DNA of 64,000 nucleotides, taken from CAYYMZ01 sp964473025 (GTDB lineage Bacteria; Patescibacteriota; UBA1384; DTJR01). The notes under the pieces are model-generated. The model was not told the origin of the DNA. It searched no databases and saw nothing but the letters and a program-made list of their open reading frames with translations. The stretch covers positions 37,142 through 101,141 of the forward strand of contig CAYYMZ010000001.1 of the NCBI GenBank assembly GCA_964473025.1, read 5' to 3'. Positions within the stretch are counted from its first letter, which is position 1. Every line of letters starts with the position of its first letter. A program made the position numbers and the translations under genes. Positions 34,359 to 41,840 of this stretch are shown here, piece after piece.

Positions 34359-35396
34359 TTAACCTAAGCCAATCCTGTCTTTTACCTGGCTTAGGGTTTC
34401 CATTGCGATAGGTTCTATTTTTTTGGCCCCTTCGGCTAAAATCTGGCGCAATTTCTCTGGTTCGGCCATCAAGGATTTATATTTTTCCTGAATTGGGGCC
34501 AAGAATTTGACTAGTTCCTCGGCGAGGGCGTCTTTAAACTCGCCATACTGCTTGCCTTCAAATTCTTTTTCTAGCTCAGCGATGGTTTTGCCCGAGATTT
34601 CGGAATAAATAGTCAAAAGGTTGGTCAGTGCTGGTTTGTCCGCGCCTGATTTAATTTCCGACCCGGAATCAGTGACCGCCTTTTTGATTTTATTGCGGAT
34701 TGTCTCGGCATCATCAGTTAGAGCGATGTAATTCAAGGCAGATTCGGCCGATTTAGACATCTTTGCTCTTGGATCGTCTAGGCCCATAATACGGGCACCC
34801 GATTTTTTGATGATTGGGTTTGGCACGACAAAAAGATCACCCCGCCCGCATCCGCTGGCGCCAGCTTTTGACGGGCAAGCATATTTATTATTTAATCGCT
34901 CGGCGATATTTCTGGTTATTTCGAGGTGCTGTTTTTGGTCATCGCCAATCGGCACGTTGGTGGTTTGATAGAGCAGGATATCTGCGGCCATAAGGACCGG
35001 ATAATCGAAAAGACCAGCGGAAACATTGGGTTTGTTTTCGGCTTTTTCCTTAAATTGTGTCATTCTTTGTAATTCGCCTAAGGTTGTAAAACAATTCAAA
35101 ATCACCGCTAATTCCGAGTGTTCCGGGCGGTCGGATTGGACGAAGATAGCTGATTTAGCAGGGTCGATGCCGCAGGCGACATACATAGCGGCAACCGAGA
35201 GAATGTTCTTTTTCAGCTCTTCAGGATCTTGGGGAACGGTGATGGCGTGAAGATCAACGACACAGAAAATACACTCACCATCATTTTGCATTTCAACAAA
35301 CTGCTTGATGGCGCCGATGTAATTTCCAATATGTAACACTCCCGACGGTTGAATGCCGGAAAAAACCCGACTGCCGGTAGGTACGTCTCTTTTCAT
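34359..35396 (-). CDS. trpS: Tryptophanyl-tRNA synthetase
   Basis: 345 residues, class Ic. HIGH motif as PSGVLHIGNYIGAI, the Trp/ATP pocket VDLHAITVPQDP and YPVLMAADILLYQT, and KMSKS as RAKMSKSAES. Between NNKY and GDLFVVPNP, normally adjacent, there are 13 extra residues (ACPSKAGASGCGR) encoded by a GC-rich palindrome at 34844-34876. The start looks leaderless: TAAATT lies six bases before the ATG and TTGATA 17 bases further. Ends in the AT-rich repeat separating it from valS. Confidence 0.94.
   Translation of the reverse strand: MKRDVPTGSRVFSGIQPSGVLHIGNYIGAIKQFVEMQNDGECIFCVVDLHAITVPQDPEELKKNILSVAAMYVACGIDPAKSAIFVQSDRPEHSELAVILNCFTTLGELQRMTQFKEKAENKPNVSAGLFDYPVLMAADILLYQTTNVPIGDDQKQHLEITRNIAERLNNKYACPSKAGASGCGRGDLFVVPNPIIKKSGARIMGLDDPRAKMSKSAESALNYIALTDDAETIRNKIKKAVTDSGSEIKSGADKPALTNLLTIYSEISGKTIAELEKEFEGKQYGEFKDALAEELVKFLAPIQEKYKSLMAEPEKLRQILAEGAKKIEPIAMETLSQVKDRIGLG
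34844..34876. repeat. In-frame palindromic element inside trpS
   Basis: Outer arms GCCCG / CGGGC and inner perfect palindrome GCTGGCGCCAGC. It adds 13 codons to a conserved enzyme. Confidence 0.75.
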
Positions 35397-35444
35397 ACTC
35401 TAAATTTAACAAAATCAGGTTGAATTATCAACTTCATTTTCTTG

Positions 35445-35528
35445 GGCCTCTTTTAAAGAGGCCATCTTCCGAAGCAAATAGAATTTGCATCTGACTTCTC
35501 GCACATATTTATGCGATAAATCGGTGCG
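35445..35528. repeat. Three consecutive hairpins upstream of trpS
   Basis: GGCCTCTTTTAAAGAGGCC, GCAAAT-AGA-ATTTGC, and TCGCAC/GTGCGA around ATTTAT-GCG-ATAAAT. None has a T tract. They lie between the trpS promoter and the terminator of the next cassette. Confidence 0.55.
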
Positions 35529-35539
35529 AATTAATTTAA

Positions 35540-35605
35540 AAAAAGCGGCCCCCTGTGAGGGGGGCCGTAGAGTCCGATCGTGCCCCTAGGGGGCGGTCGG
35601 ACCTA
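35540..35605 (-). terminator. Double terminator of the three-gene membrane cassette
   Basis: GTCCGA...GCCCC-CTA-GGGGGC...TCGGAC overlaps the last stop codon, followed on the minus strand by CGGCCCCCC-TCACA-GGGGGCCG and seven T residues. Confidence 0.85.
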
Positions 35606-36448
35606 TGAGATGCGGTCGAGGAAGTGGGGATCGTGGTCAAGGTGGTGCCTGATGGCGGCCGCGTCTGACTTGGAATGTGACGACACCGGAAGTGTCGGCC
35701 GCGCGAGCAGGTAGAGGACCCAGTAGGTGGCCGCGACGACGATGAGCTCGGCGGCAAGCCTGCCAATCATCATGGTGTCAGAACCAACGACCATGACTGA
35801 CAGGGCTCCAAAAATCGGTGCCGCGGCTACTACTACTAACCCAAGGCCATATCGCGAGATCTTGTATGGCCTGTGTGCGATTGCGGCGCCTGTCATACCC
35901 CAGAACAGACAGCCGAACAGAGCAAGTGCAGGCCAGAGCAGGTAAACCAACGCGAAGATCTCCCCATTCAGATTCGCAAGATGGGGGAAGATTCTTTGTG
36001 CAAGGTAGTGAACCGCGAAGGAGCTGACAAACAGCGTCACCCATCCCACCGCAGTCAGGACCTTGATCAGCTTGAAACTGACCCGCTCGAGGTCGCCCTC
36101 GACGATGCGGATTGGGTCTGCCGTAGTGTGTAGGACCCAGGCACCAATCGCCGCGGCGCAGAACAGCCACCCGCTGATGGCATCCCAATAGACGCCTATG
36201 CAAACAGCCGCTATTGCCAGTACTGCCAGCGTACTGATGCAAATCCCGTTGCCCGCCAGTTCGTGCTTCCCTGACTTGATCTCGAGTCCATTGAGGATGT
36301 AGGTAACGACGCGAAGGGGGATCAGGCCAACCAGAATTCCGGTGGCCATGGCCCAAAGCGGCGGATGAGGCAGGCGAAACGCGGCGATTGAGACGTAGGC
36401 GATGGCCGCGTAAATCATCGCGTAAATCAGAAAACGCCTGAAACGCAT
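35603..36448 (-). CDS. Multi-pass membrane protein, GC-rich cassette
   Basis: 281 residues with about eight hydrophobic helices: MRFRRFLIYAMIYAAIAYVS at the start, then pairs separated by short loops, and a hydrophilic tail rich in His/Asp (HHLDHDPHFLDR). No transporter or enzyme motif is recognised. Start behind AAAGGAGGAATACCA. It is the last gene of a three-gene operon encoding only membrane proteins, ended by the double hairpin at 35540-35605. Confidence 0.7.
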   Translation of the reverse strand: MRFRRFLIYAMIYAAIAYVSIAAFRLPHPPLWAMATGILVGLIPLRVVTYILNGLEIKSGKHELAGNGICISTLAVLAIAAVCIGVYWDAISGWLFCAAAIGAWVLHTTADPIRIVEGDLERVSFKLIKVLTAVGWVTLFVSSFAVHYLAQRIFPHLANLNGEIFALVYLLWPALALFGCLFWGMTGAAIAHRPYKISRYGLGLVVVAAAPIFGALSVMVVGSDTMMIGRLAAELIVVAATYWVLYLLARPTLPVSSHSKSDAAAIRHHLDHDPHFLDRIS

Positions 36449-36466
36449 TGGTATTCCTCCTTTCGG

Positions 36467-36922
36467 TTACGGTCCTTGCCGATCAAGGACTTCGACGTCT
36501 TCAGGGCTGTAGACATCTTGCTCGGGAGAAACCGCAGGTTCTTCGGTGGTGGGTTTTGCCGCTTCGTCCCAGACGAGGCAACCGAGGATGGTTGCGACGA
36601 TGGAGATGGATGGAATCAATGTCCAAGCAAGCCATGTTCTTCCCCCAGCAAGGCCGGCGACAAGCGTCTCAACGCCCAAGACCGCCACAATTGTTGCCAC
36701 GGCAGCGACCCGGGCAGCATACTCGTCGAATGTGCTAGAAGGATTGCTGGTCATCCAGAACCAGAGCCAAACGCAACCAGCCCCAATCAGCACCCCGACG
36801 GCGATTTTGCCTTCGATGGCACCCGCTGCTCCACCGGCAATCCAGCAGAGGAGTCCTACTAAGTATGCGGCTAGTAGGCTTAGTATTGCTCCCTTTACGA
36901 ACGGTTGAATCTTGTACCACAT
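36467..36922 (-). CDS. Four-helix membrane protein, GC-rich cassette
   Basis: 151 residues with four predicted helices (about 9-28, 37-56, 68-90 and 95-118) and an acidic cytoplasmic-type tail (TTEEPAVSPEQDVYSPEDVE). Gly/Ala-rich helix packing (AGGAAGAIEG, GLAGG). No family recognised. Start behind GGGAGGAATAAGAC. Three bases separate it from the preceding small gene and 18 from the next, so the three are co-transcribed. Confidence 0.7.
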   Translation of the reverse strand: MWYKIQPFVKGAILSLLAAYLVGLLCWIAGGAAGAIEGKIAVGVLIGAGCVWLWFWMTSNPSSTFDEYAARVAAVATIVAVLGVETLVAGLAGGRTWLAWTLIPSISIVATILGCLVWDEAAKPTTEEPAVSPEQDVYSPEDVEVLDRQGP

Positions 36923-36925
36923 GTC

Positions 36926-37099
36926 TTATTCCTCCCTTCGTTTGTTGAGCCAATAGCTATATGCCTTCTCTGCGCCCATAGCGAGAGCAACGATAGCTGC
37001 CAAAAGCAGCATGCTGCCTATGATTGGCAGCCGGAAAAAGAAACCAACGACTCCCAAAACCTTCTCTAGTTTGGAGCCATCTTGCTCGTGGGCTGCCAT
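36926..37099 (-). CDS. Small single-helix membrane protein, GC-rich cassette
   Basis: 57 residues from ATG 37099, chosen for the AAAGGAGGACGAG in front; an upstream in-frame start lacks a ribosome site. N-terminal amphipathic helix (SKLEKVLGVVGFFFRLP), one transmembrane helix (about 26-44) and a basic C-terminus (NKRREE). First gene of the operon whose promoter is at 37150-37177. Confidence 0.68.
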   Translation of the reverse strand: MAAHEQDGSKLEKVLGVVGFFFRLPIIGSMLLLAAIVALAMGAEKAYSYWLNKRREE

Positions 37100-37149
37100 C
37101 TCGTCCTCCTTTCGACTAAACAAAATGTCAATGCACGACTAAGCCGCTT

Positions 37150-37177
37150 ATCATACCAAGATTGTATGGAAAATCAA
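37150..37177 (-). promoter_or_regulatory. Promoter of the three-gene membrane cassette
   Basis: -35 TTGATT and -10 TATGAT on the minus strand with 16-base spacing, about 45 bases before the first ATG. Confidence 0.7.
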
Positions 37178-37207
37178 TAGCTTAAGCAAATGTGCTATAT
37201 TCGGCTT

Positions 37208-37849
37208 ATGCGTTATCGGCAAAAATATTTAAATCGGGCAAAAATTGCGGCGCGCGCTTTGAGCTTTGTGCCGTTTTTGCGCATGGCGGGATTAAACGGT
37301 TCGATGGTCAGAGGAGATGATACAAGAAAAAGCGATATTGATTTTTTATGCATTGCCAAAGCGGGGCGGTTATACACAGCAAGATTTTTTGCGACTTTGT
37401 ATGTTGCCATAACGGGTTGGCGGCGGCATGGCAAACGGGTAGCGGGGCGTATTTGTTTAAACTGCTTTTTGTCTGACCGAAAGCCAGATATTACACCCAA
37501 AAATCCCAAGTCAAAAAAGAAAGTGGCTTGGGCGTATAAATACACGATTACATTAGTTCAAGATGGCAGGATTACCGAGAAGTTTTTTGAGACGAACGAA
37601 TGGTTTGCAAATTATAAAGTCCCCGGTCAAAAATATAGCCACAAATTGCAGGAAGAGATTTTTAAGTTTTTCCCGATCAGGCGACGCAAGTTTAGCGAAA
37701 GATTGATAGAAGGAAAATTCGGCGATTGGATTGAGAGAAAATTGATGAAATATCAGGTTAAACGAATTCTACGCGGTAAAAATACGAATGATGAAACAGT
37801 AGCGACAAAATCAGAAATAAGATTGCACCCGAGAAAAGTTTATAAATGA
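37208..37849 (+). CDS. MNT-type nucleotidyltransferase domain protein
   Basis: 213 residues from ATG 37208. The nucleotidyltransferase motif is LNGSMVRGDDTRKSDIDFLC (GSxxRG then SDID), giving the two metal-binding Asp residues. The rest is basic and helical, with no clear acceptor domain, and resembles short MNT-fold enzymes that adenylylate small molecules or proteins. TATATT at 37196-37201 is six bases before the ATG, without a ribosome site, so the message seems leaderless; an earlier ATG at 37190 would precede the -10 box. Its stop lies against the terminator of the convergent cassette. Confidence 0.8.
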   Translation: MRYRQKYLNRAKIAARALSFVPFLRMAGLNGSMVRGDDTRKSDIDFLCIAKAGRLYTARFFATLYVAITGWRRHGKRVAGRICLNCFLSDRKPDITPKNPKSKKKVAWAYKYTITLVQDGRITEKFFETNEWFANYKVPGQKYSHKLQEEIFKFFPIRRRKFSERLIEGKFGDWIERKLMKYQVKRILRGKNTNDETVATKSEIRLHPRKVYK

Positions 37850-37876
37850 AAAGGGAGCCCCTGCGGGGGCTCCCTG
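37850..37876. terminator. Terminator between converging genes
   Basis: GGGAGCCCC-TGC-GGGGCTCCC; on the minus strand followed by TTTTCATTT. It ends the 37878-38704 cassette. Confidence 0.85.
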
Positions 37877-37877
37877 A

Positions 37878-38108
37878 CTAACTTCGGCAGTCGGGGGCGG
37901 ATCGCGCCTCGACAGAGTCGGAGACGACGACCACACTCACCTTGTTCGCCTTCGGGTCAAAGGGGAGGGGATGGGATTGCACAATCCTCCGGTCAGGGTT
38001 ATGGGCCTTCCACAAAGCGAGGATCTTTTCCACTGCTCCCTGTATGTTCAAGGCGTGATGAGAGGCTGGGTCAACATCAGTGCTTACGGTTTCGATTTGC
38101 TGATCCAT
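37878..38108 (-). CDS. Small hypothetical protein, GC-rich cassette
   Basis: 76 residues, soluble, start behind AGGAGGTGCGAG. Acidic N-terminus (DQQIETVSTDVDPASHH), a central helix (GAVEKILALWKAHN) and a strand-like VSVVVVSD near the end. No family recognised. Second gene of a two-gene unit with the membrane protein encoded 56 bases upstream; both end at the 37850-37876 hairpin. Confidence 0.65.
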   Translation of the reverse strand: MDQQIETVSTDVDPASHHALNIQGAVEKILALWKAHNPDRRIVQSHPLPFDPKANKVSVVVVSDSVEARSAPDCRS

Positions 38109-38164
38109 CTCGCACCTCCTGTGTGCTACCGAATGAATGTCTGACTACTGATCGGACACGATGC

Positions 38165-38704
38165 TTACATCATCGCGTCGTTCGGATCGCCTGCGAGCTG
38201 GGAAAGGTCGGCCACTAGCCCTTCTCTCCGCGGGTTCTTCGGCTCGAATAGCCCGACCGCATCGGAGCCGGCGACCAGTTCGCCGACTTTAGCAACATCG
38301 CCGTTGAGGGGGAACCCCCACGGCGGTGGGAGAAAGTCCCCACCCCCGCAGATTTTGTTGCCCTTCTCGTCGTAGAGGAAGGTCTCTGCCGGGTGTGATG
38401 GTGTCGAGATGCGCCGGGCAAAGGAGGCGATTTCCTTGAGCTGCTCCACGGATCTCATCCGATCCACTTGCAGTAAGATTGCCATGGTGGCGATGAGGCC
38501 GGTTGCGACGAAGCACGCTCCTTGGACGACCCAGTAGAGATCGGCTAGCCCCGCGAAGAACAGTGTGAAGATTCCGACTGGCAAGAGAATCCAAAACAGC
38601 CGGCTTGCCAACCTTCCCATGCGAGCGTAATGGTTCCACCACGCCCGATAGTGGGTCTTACTGTAGTGCACGCCCCGATCTACTTCCTGCATTTCAGCAG
38701 CCAT
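38165..38704 (-). CDS. Two-helix membrane protein, GC-rich cassette
   Basis: 179 residues. Two adjacent hydrophobic helices (about residues 36-58 and 62-84) follow a charged N-terminus (EVDRGVHYSKTHYRAWWNHY); the C-terminal half is soluble, with GDFLPPPWGFPLNGD and ends QLAGDPNDAMM. No family recognised. Start behind GGGAGGGATCGGG. A consensus promoter (38758-38786) lies about 50 bases upstream. Confidence 0.68.
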   Translation of the reverse strand: MAAEMQEVDRGVHYSKTHYRAWWNHYARMGRLASRLFWILLPVGIFTLFFAGLADLYWVVQGACFVATGLIATMAILLQVDRMRSVEQLKEIASFARRISTPSHPAETFLYDEKGNKICGGGDFLPPPWGFPLNGDVAKVGELVAGSDAVGLFEPKNPRREGLVADLSQLAGDPNDAMM

Positions 38705-38757
38705 CCCGATCCCTCCCTATGTCAAGATTGCACGACTCTCAATTTCTTGAGTCCATA

Positions 38758-38786
38758 ATGATATGTAATTTGAGGTAAGATGTCAA
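38758..38786 (-). promoter_or_regulatory. Promoter of the 37878-38704 cassette
   Basis: -35 TTGACA and -10 TATCAT on the minus strand, 17-base spacing. Confidence 0.8.
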
Positions 38787-38822
38787 CTGGAAAAGAGAAA
38801 AAATGCTTTGAGTAAAGTCAAC

Positions 38823-38851
38823 TTGACATTTTCTCTACTGTTGTGATAAAT
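38823..38851 (+). promoter_or_regulatory. groESL promoter
   Basis: TTGACA at 38823-38828 and the extended -10 TGTGATAAA ending at 38850. It leaves a leader of about 68 bases before groES. No CIRCE inverted repeat (TTAGCACTC-N9-GAGTGCTAA) is present. Confidence 0.75.
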
Positions 38852-38858
38852 TTATTCT

Positions 38859-38920
38859 CCGGCGTCGAAAGGAACCCCCTTCCAATCAACGCCGGATTTA
38901 GAAAAAAATAATTGGAAGGT
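38859..38920 (+). promoter_or_regulatory. Structured groESL leader that can mask the ribosome site
   Basis: CCGGCGT (38859-38865) pairs with ACGCCGG (38889-38895), with inner GGAA/TTCC. CCTTCCAAT (38878-38886) is also an exact reverse complement of the ribosome site ATTGGAAGG (38911-38919), so two exclusive folds exist, one of which hides the groES ribosome site. Confidence 0.65.
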
Positions 38921-38925
38921 AGCTT

Positions 38926-39213
38926 ATGGCAAAGATAAAACCACTAGCCGATAAAATTTTTATCCAACCTCTCAAAGAAGAGGAAAAAACAAAAAGCGGT
39001 ATTTATTTACCGGAATCAGCCAAAGAGAAACCAAAATATGCCAAGGTTTTAGCTGTCGGCGAGGGAAAATATGTTGACGGCCGTCTCGTCCCCTTAACGG
39101 TCAAAGAAGGCGATAAAGTATTGATCAAAGAGTGGGGTGGCGATGAAATCAAGCTCGATGGCGAAGAATATAAGATTGTCGCCGAAGAAGATATTTTAGC
39201 AATCGTTGAATAA
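38926..39213 (+). CDS. groES: Co-chaperonin GroES (Hsp10)
   Basis: 95 residues, the normal length. IKPLADKIFIQPLKEEEKTK at the start, the mobile loop region KSGIYLPESAKEKP that contacts GroEL, and the C-terminal GEEYKIVAEEDILAIVE. It forms the heptameric lid of the chaperonin chamber. Ribosome site GGAAGG is seven bases before the ATG and lies in a structured leader. It is followed 13 bases later by groEL. Confidence 0.96.
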   Translation: MAKIKPLADKIFIQPLKEEEKTKSGIYLPESAKEKPKYAKVLAVGEGKYVDGRLVPLTVKEGDKVLIKEWGGDEIKLDGEEYKIVAEEDILAIVE

Positions 39214-39226
39214 TCGAAAGGTAACT

Positions 39227-40861
39227 ATGGCAAAACAAATTAAATTTTCCGAAGAAGCTCGCACGGGATTAAGGCGTGGGATTGACACTCTGGCTAACGC
39301 AGTCAGGGTCACACTCGGGCCAAAAGGCCGCAACGTTGTACTGGATAAGGGTTTCGGTACGCCAACAATTACCAATGACGGCGTAACCATCGCCAAGGAA
39401 ATTGAACTTGAAGACAAATTTGAGAATTTAGGGGCACAGTTAATTAAAGAAGTGGCTGAAAAAACCAATGATGCGGCGGGCGACGGCACAACCACAGCTA
39501 CGATTTTGGCCCAAGCGATAATCAGCGAGGGGATGAAAAATATTGCCGCGGGTGCCAATCCGATGGCGATTAGACGCGGTATTGAGAAAGCAGCCGAAGC
39601 AGCGGTTGAAGATTTAAAGAAAAATGCCAAACCGGTTTCGGGCAAGGAAGAAATTGCCCAGATTGCTTCGATTTCGGCCGATAATGAAGAAGTCGGCGAT
39701 TTGATCTCCGAGGTAATGGATATGGTTGGCCGCGACGGAGTCATCACGGTTGAGGAAGGCCAGTCAATCGGAATCGAAAAAGAAGTTGTCGAGGGGATGC
39801 AGATTGATCAGGGCTACGTTTCGGCCTATATGGTAAGTGATACGGTACGGATGGAAGCGGTTTTAGACGACCCGTTTGTTTTGGTCACCGACAAAAAGAT
39901 TTCTTCGGCGCAAGAGATTGTCCCCATTCTTGAAAAAATCGTTCAAGCGGGCAAAAAAGACATTATTATTATCGCCGAAGATGTTGACGGAGAAGCGTTA
40001 ACCACGATTGTTCTAAACAAACTGCGCGGTGTCTTTAACGCTCTTTGTGTCAAAACTCCCGGATATGGCGACAGCAAGTCGGAGGTACTCGAAGATTTAG
40101 CAATTTTAGCTGGTACAAAAGTAATTTCCGAAAGCACAGGAATGACTTTTGACAAAGTCGAGCTGGATCATCTTGGCCGTGCACGTAGAGTCGTCGCCGA
40201 AAAAGACAAAACCACGATTGTCGAAGGCAAAGGTGACCAAAAAGCAATCAAAGCAAGGGTTGAACAAATTAAAGGCCAAATTAAAAAATCAGACAGCGAT
40301 TTTGACCGCGAGAAACTTCAGGAACGTCTCGCGAAGTTATCTGGTGGAGTGGGCGTGATTAAAGTTGGCGCTGCGACAGAAATCGAACTTAAAGAATTAA
40401 AGCACAGGATTGAAGATGCGGTTGGCGCAACCAAAGCGGCCTTGGAAGAGGGAATCGTTTCCGGCGGTGGAGTGGCGTTGGTTGATGTAATCCGCACGCT
40501 AGACGAGGTCCAAACCGACGACCCCGATGAAAAAGTCGGTGTTAAAATTGTTAAAAAAGCCCTCGAGATTCCAATCAGACAAATTGCCGAAAACGCCGGC
40601 AAAGACGGCTCGGTTATTATTGAAGAAGTGCGCCGCAAAGAAAAAGGCGTCGGTTACAATGCCGCCAAAGATGTTTACGTTGATATGGTCAAAGCCGGCA
40701 TTATTGACCCTCTGAAAGTAACCCGTTCGGCACTGCAAAATGCGGCGTCGGTGGCGGCCATGGTATTGACTACCGAGGCAGCCATTTGCGATTTACCTGA
40801 AAAGAATCCGCCAGCTTCTGGCGGGATGCCACAGATGCCATCCGGCATGGATATGATGTAA
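39227..40861 (+). CDS. groEL: Chaperonin GroEL (Hsp60)
   Basis: 544 residues from ATG 39227, chosen for GAAAGGTAACT in front and the standard AKQIKFSEEART start. ATP-binding VTLGPKGRNVVLDKGFGTPT and DGTTTATILAQAI, the apical domain region with its hydrophobic substrate site, KLSGGVGVIKVGAATE, and EEGIVSGGGVAL. The C-terminus ends GGMPQMPSGMDMM, shorter than the usual GGM tail. The only chaperonin genes in the window; terminated at 40917-40948. Confidence 0.97.
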   Translation: MAKQIKFSEEARTGLRRGIDTLANAVRVTLGPKGRNVVLDKGFGTPTITNDGVTIAKEIELEDKFENLGAQLIKEVAEKTNDAAGDGTTTATILAQAIISEGMKNIAAGANPMAIRRGIEKAAEAAVEDLKKNAKPVSGKEEIAQIASISADNEEVGDLISEVMDMVGRDGVITVEEGQSIGIEKEVVEGMQIDQGYVSAYMVSDTVRMEAVLDDPFVLVTDKKISSAQEIVPILEKIVQAGKKDIIIIAEDVDGEALTTIVLNKLRGVFNALCVKTPGYGDSKSEVLEDLAILAGTKVISESTGMTFDKVELDHLGRARRVVAEKDKTTIVEGKGDQKAIKARVEQIKGQIKKSDSDFDREKLQERLAKLSGGVGVIKVGAATEIELKELKHRIEDAVGATKAALEEGIVSGGGVALVDVIRTLDEVQTDDPDEKVGVKIVKKALEIPIRQIAENAGKDGSVIIEEVRRKEKGVGYNAAKDVYVDMVKAGIIDPLKVTRSALQNAASVAAMVLTTEAAICDLPEKNPPASGGMPQMPSGMDMM

Positions 40862-40916
40862 TCGCAAGCGATTACAAAGTCAAAAGTCAGAACTAGAAAG
40901 TCAAAAATAAGGAGAC

Positions 40917-40948
40917 GCAAAAAAGCGCCCGTCTGGGTGCTTTTTTGC
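40917..40948. terminator. Bidirectional terminator between groEL and the ncRNA candidate
   Basis: GCAAAAAAGC-G-CCC-GTCT-GGG-T-GCTTTTTTGC, with T runs on both strands. It would end groESL from the left and the ncRNA from the right. Confidence 0.88.
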
Positions 40949-41715
40949 TTGAGTTTAACTTCTAGTTTCTAAAATGGTCTGGACACCGGACGTGACGGGG
41001 ATGTCGCGTCCGGTGTCCTTGGGGAGGAGGCCGTTCCTGCAGTCTGCAGTCAGGTTTGGCCTGGAACCGATGAACCCGAGCCAACAGGATTCATCGTCGC
41101 TGCCTCTTGGGAAGGCAGCAAAAATGGGCGAGCAGCAAGTTCCCCCCGGAAGCAAGCTGCTCGCACCGAGTCGGTTTTGGGGCAGCCAGGAGGGGTCGGG
41201 GCCCCTAACCGACATCTCAGATGATGGCAGCCGGTGGCAAAACCGGATGATCAGATGATGGGATGATCGGAGATGGTTTGCCACCGGAGCGATACGGAGT
41301 TAGGAGGAAGATGGCCGGACCGGACAGGTAGGGATTTGGAAGCTCGGAGCCAAGAACTATCCTTTTACCCTTTTCGCCGCGGTGCGGCACCCTTGTCCGG
41401 TCCGGTGCGGTTGCCAGGGTTTCCCCCAGCGCCCTCGAGGAGGTTCAGGATTAGAAAGAAGTGCGACCGGATAAACCCCTGGTCTGGGTAGTCAATTTGT
41501 GAAACCCAGGGCGGTGTCCGCTCCCGTCAACCTCCAAGCTGCCATAGTCGTGAGGTGCCTAGAGATTGAGCGAACGCCGTTAACACAGGCCCTATCCGGA
41601 GGACCTCCGGTCCCCATAAAACCGGAGATTTTGGGGCAGCCGGAGCTCTGGCCTTGATTCGCCTTGGCCCCGGAAATTTCAGTCGTTTCAGTGATCGTTC
41701 GCAAAGATGCGGATT
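40920..41715 (-). ncRNA. Candidate structured RNA of about 800 nt, unidentified
   Basis: A GC-rich unit with a consensus minus-strand promoter (41722-41750) and a terminator (40917-40948) but no plausible protein: the longest frames (70-109 codons) lack ribosome sites and family likeness. Strong pairings: 41394-41405 with 41315-41326 (12 bp), 41277-41287 with 41231-41241 (11 bp), 41207-41213 plus 41201-41205 with 41070-41076 plus 41079-41083 read as a long stem at 41170-41213, 41156-41164 with 41128-41136 (9 bp), and 40981-40992 with 41007-41018 (12 bp). GGCTGCCCCAAAA occurs twice. I find no RNase P, tmRNA, SRP or 6S signature. Confidence 0.65.
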
Positions 41716-41721
41716 AAGCGT

Positions 41722-41750
41722 AATTTATCATTTTCAACCCGATTTGTCAA
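41722..41750 (-). promoter_or_regulatory. Promoter of the ncRNA candidate
   Basis: -35 TTGACA (41750-41745) and -10 TAAATT (41727-41722), 17-base spacing, on the minus strand. Confidence 0.8.
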
Positions 41751-41781
41751 GACAAAACAGGTCGGATTGGCAAAAAAAGAG

Positions 41782-41825
41782 CGCCCGGCCCCAGTTCTTG
41801 TAAACTGGGGCTGGGCGCTGGGTAT
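41782..41825 (-). terminator. Strong terminator of the 41841-42629 cassette
   Basis: On the minus strand AGCGCCCAGCCCCAGTT-TACAAG-AACTGGGGCCGGGCGCT then TCTTTTTTT. Near-identical in design to the hairpin at 53037-53085. Confidence 0.92.
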
Positions 41826-41840
41826 GACCGGTTGTAGCGG

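Noticed and set aside
38820..38926. CIRCE/HrcA control of groESL
   Set aside because: The TTAGCACTC inverted repeat is absent from the leader and promoter.
40974..41258. 94-codon frame on the plus strand in the ncRNA region
   Set aside because: No ribosome site, no promoter on that strand, and a composition that reflects hairpins instead of protein.
40920..41715. RNase P RNA, tmRNA, SRP RNA or group II intron as identity of the structured RNA
   Set aside because: No GAGGAAAGTCC-type RNase P core, no tRNA-like end with tag frame, no GGAAG SRP loop, and no domain V or intron-encoded protein.
41700..41760. Plus-strand start for the structured RNA
   Set aside because: The only consensus promoter at either end faces the minus strand, and the terminator at 40917-40948 fits that direction.
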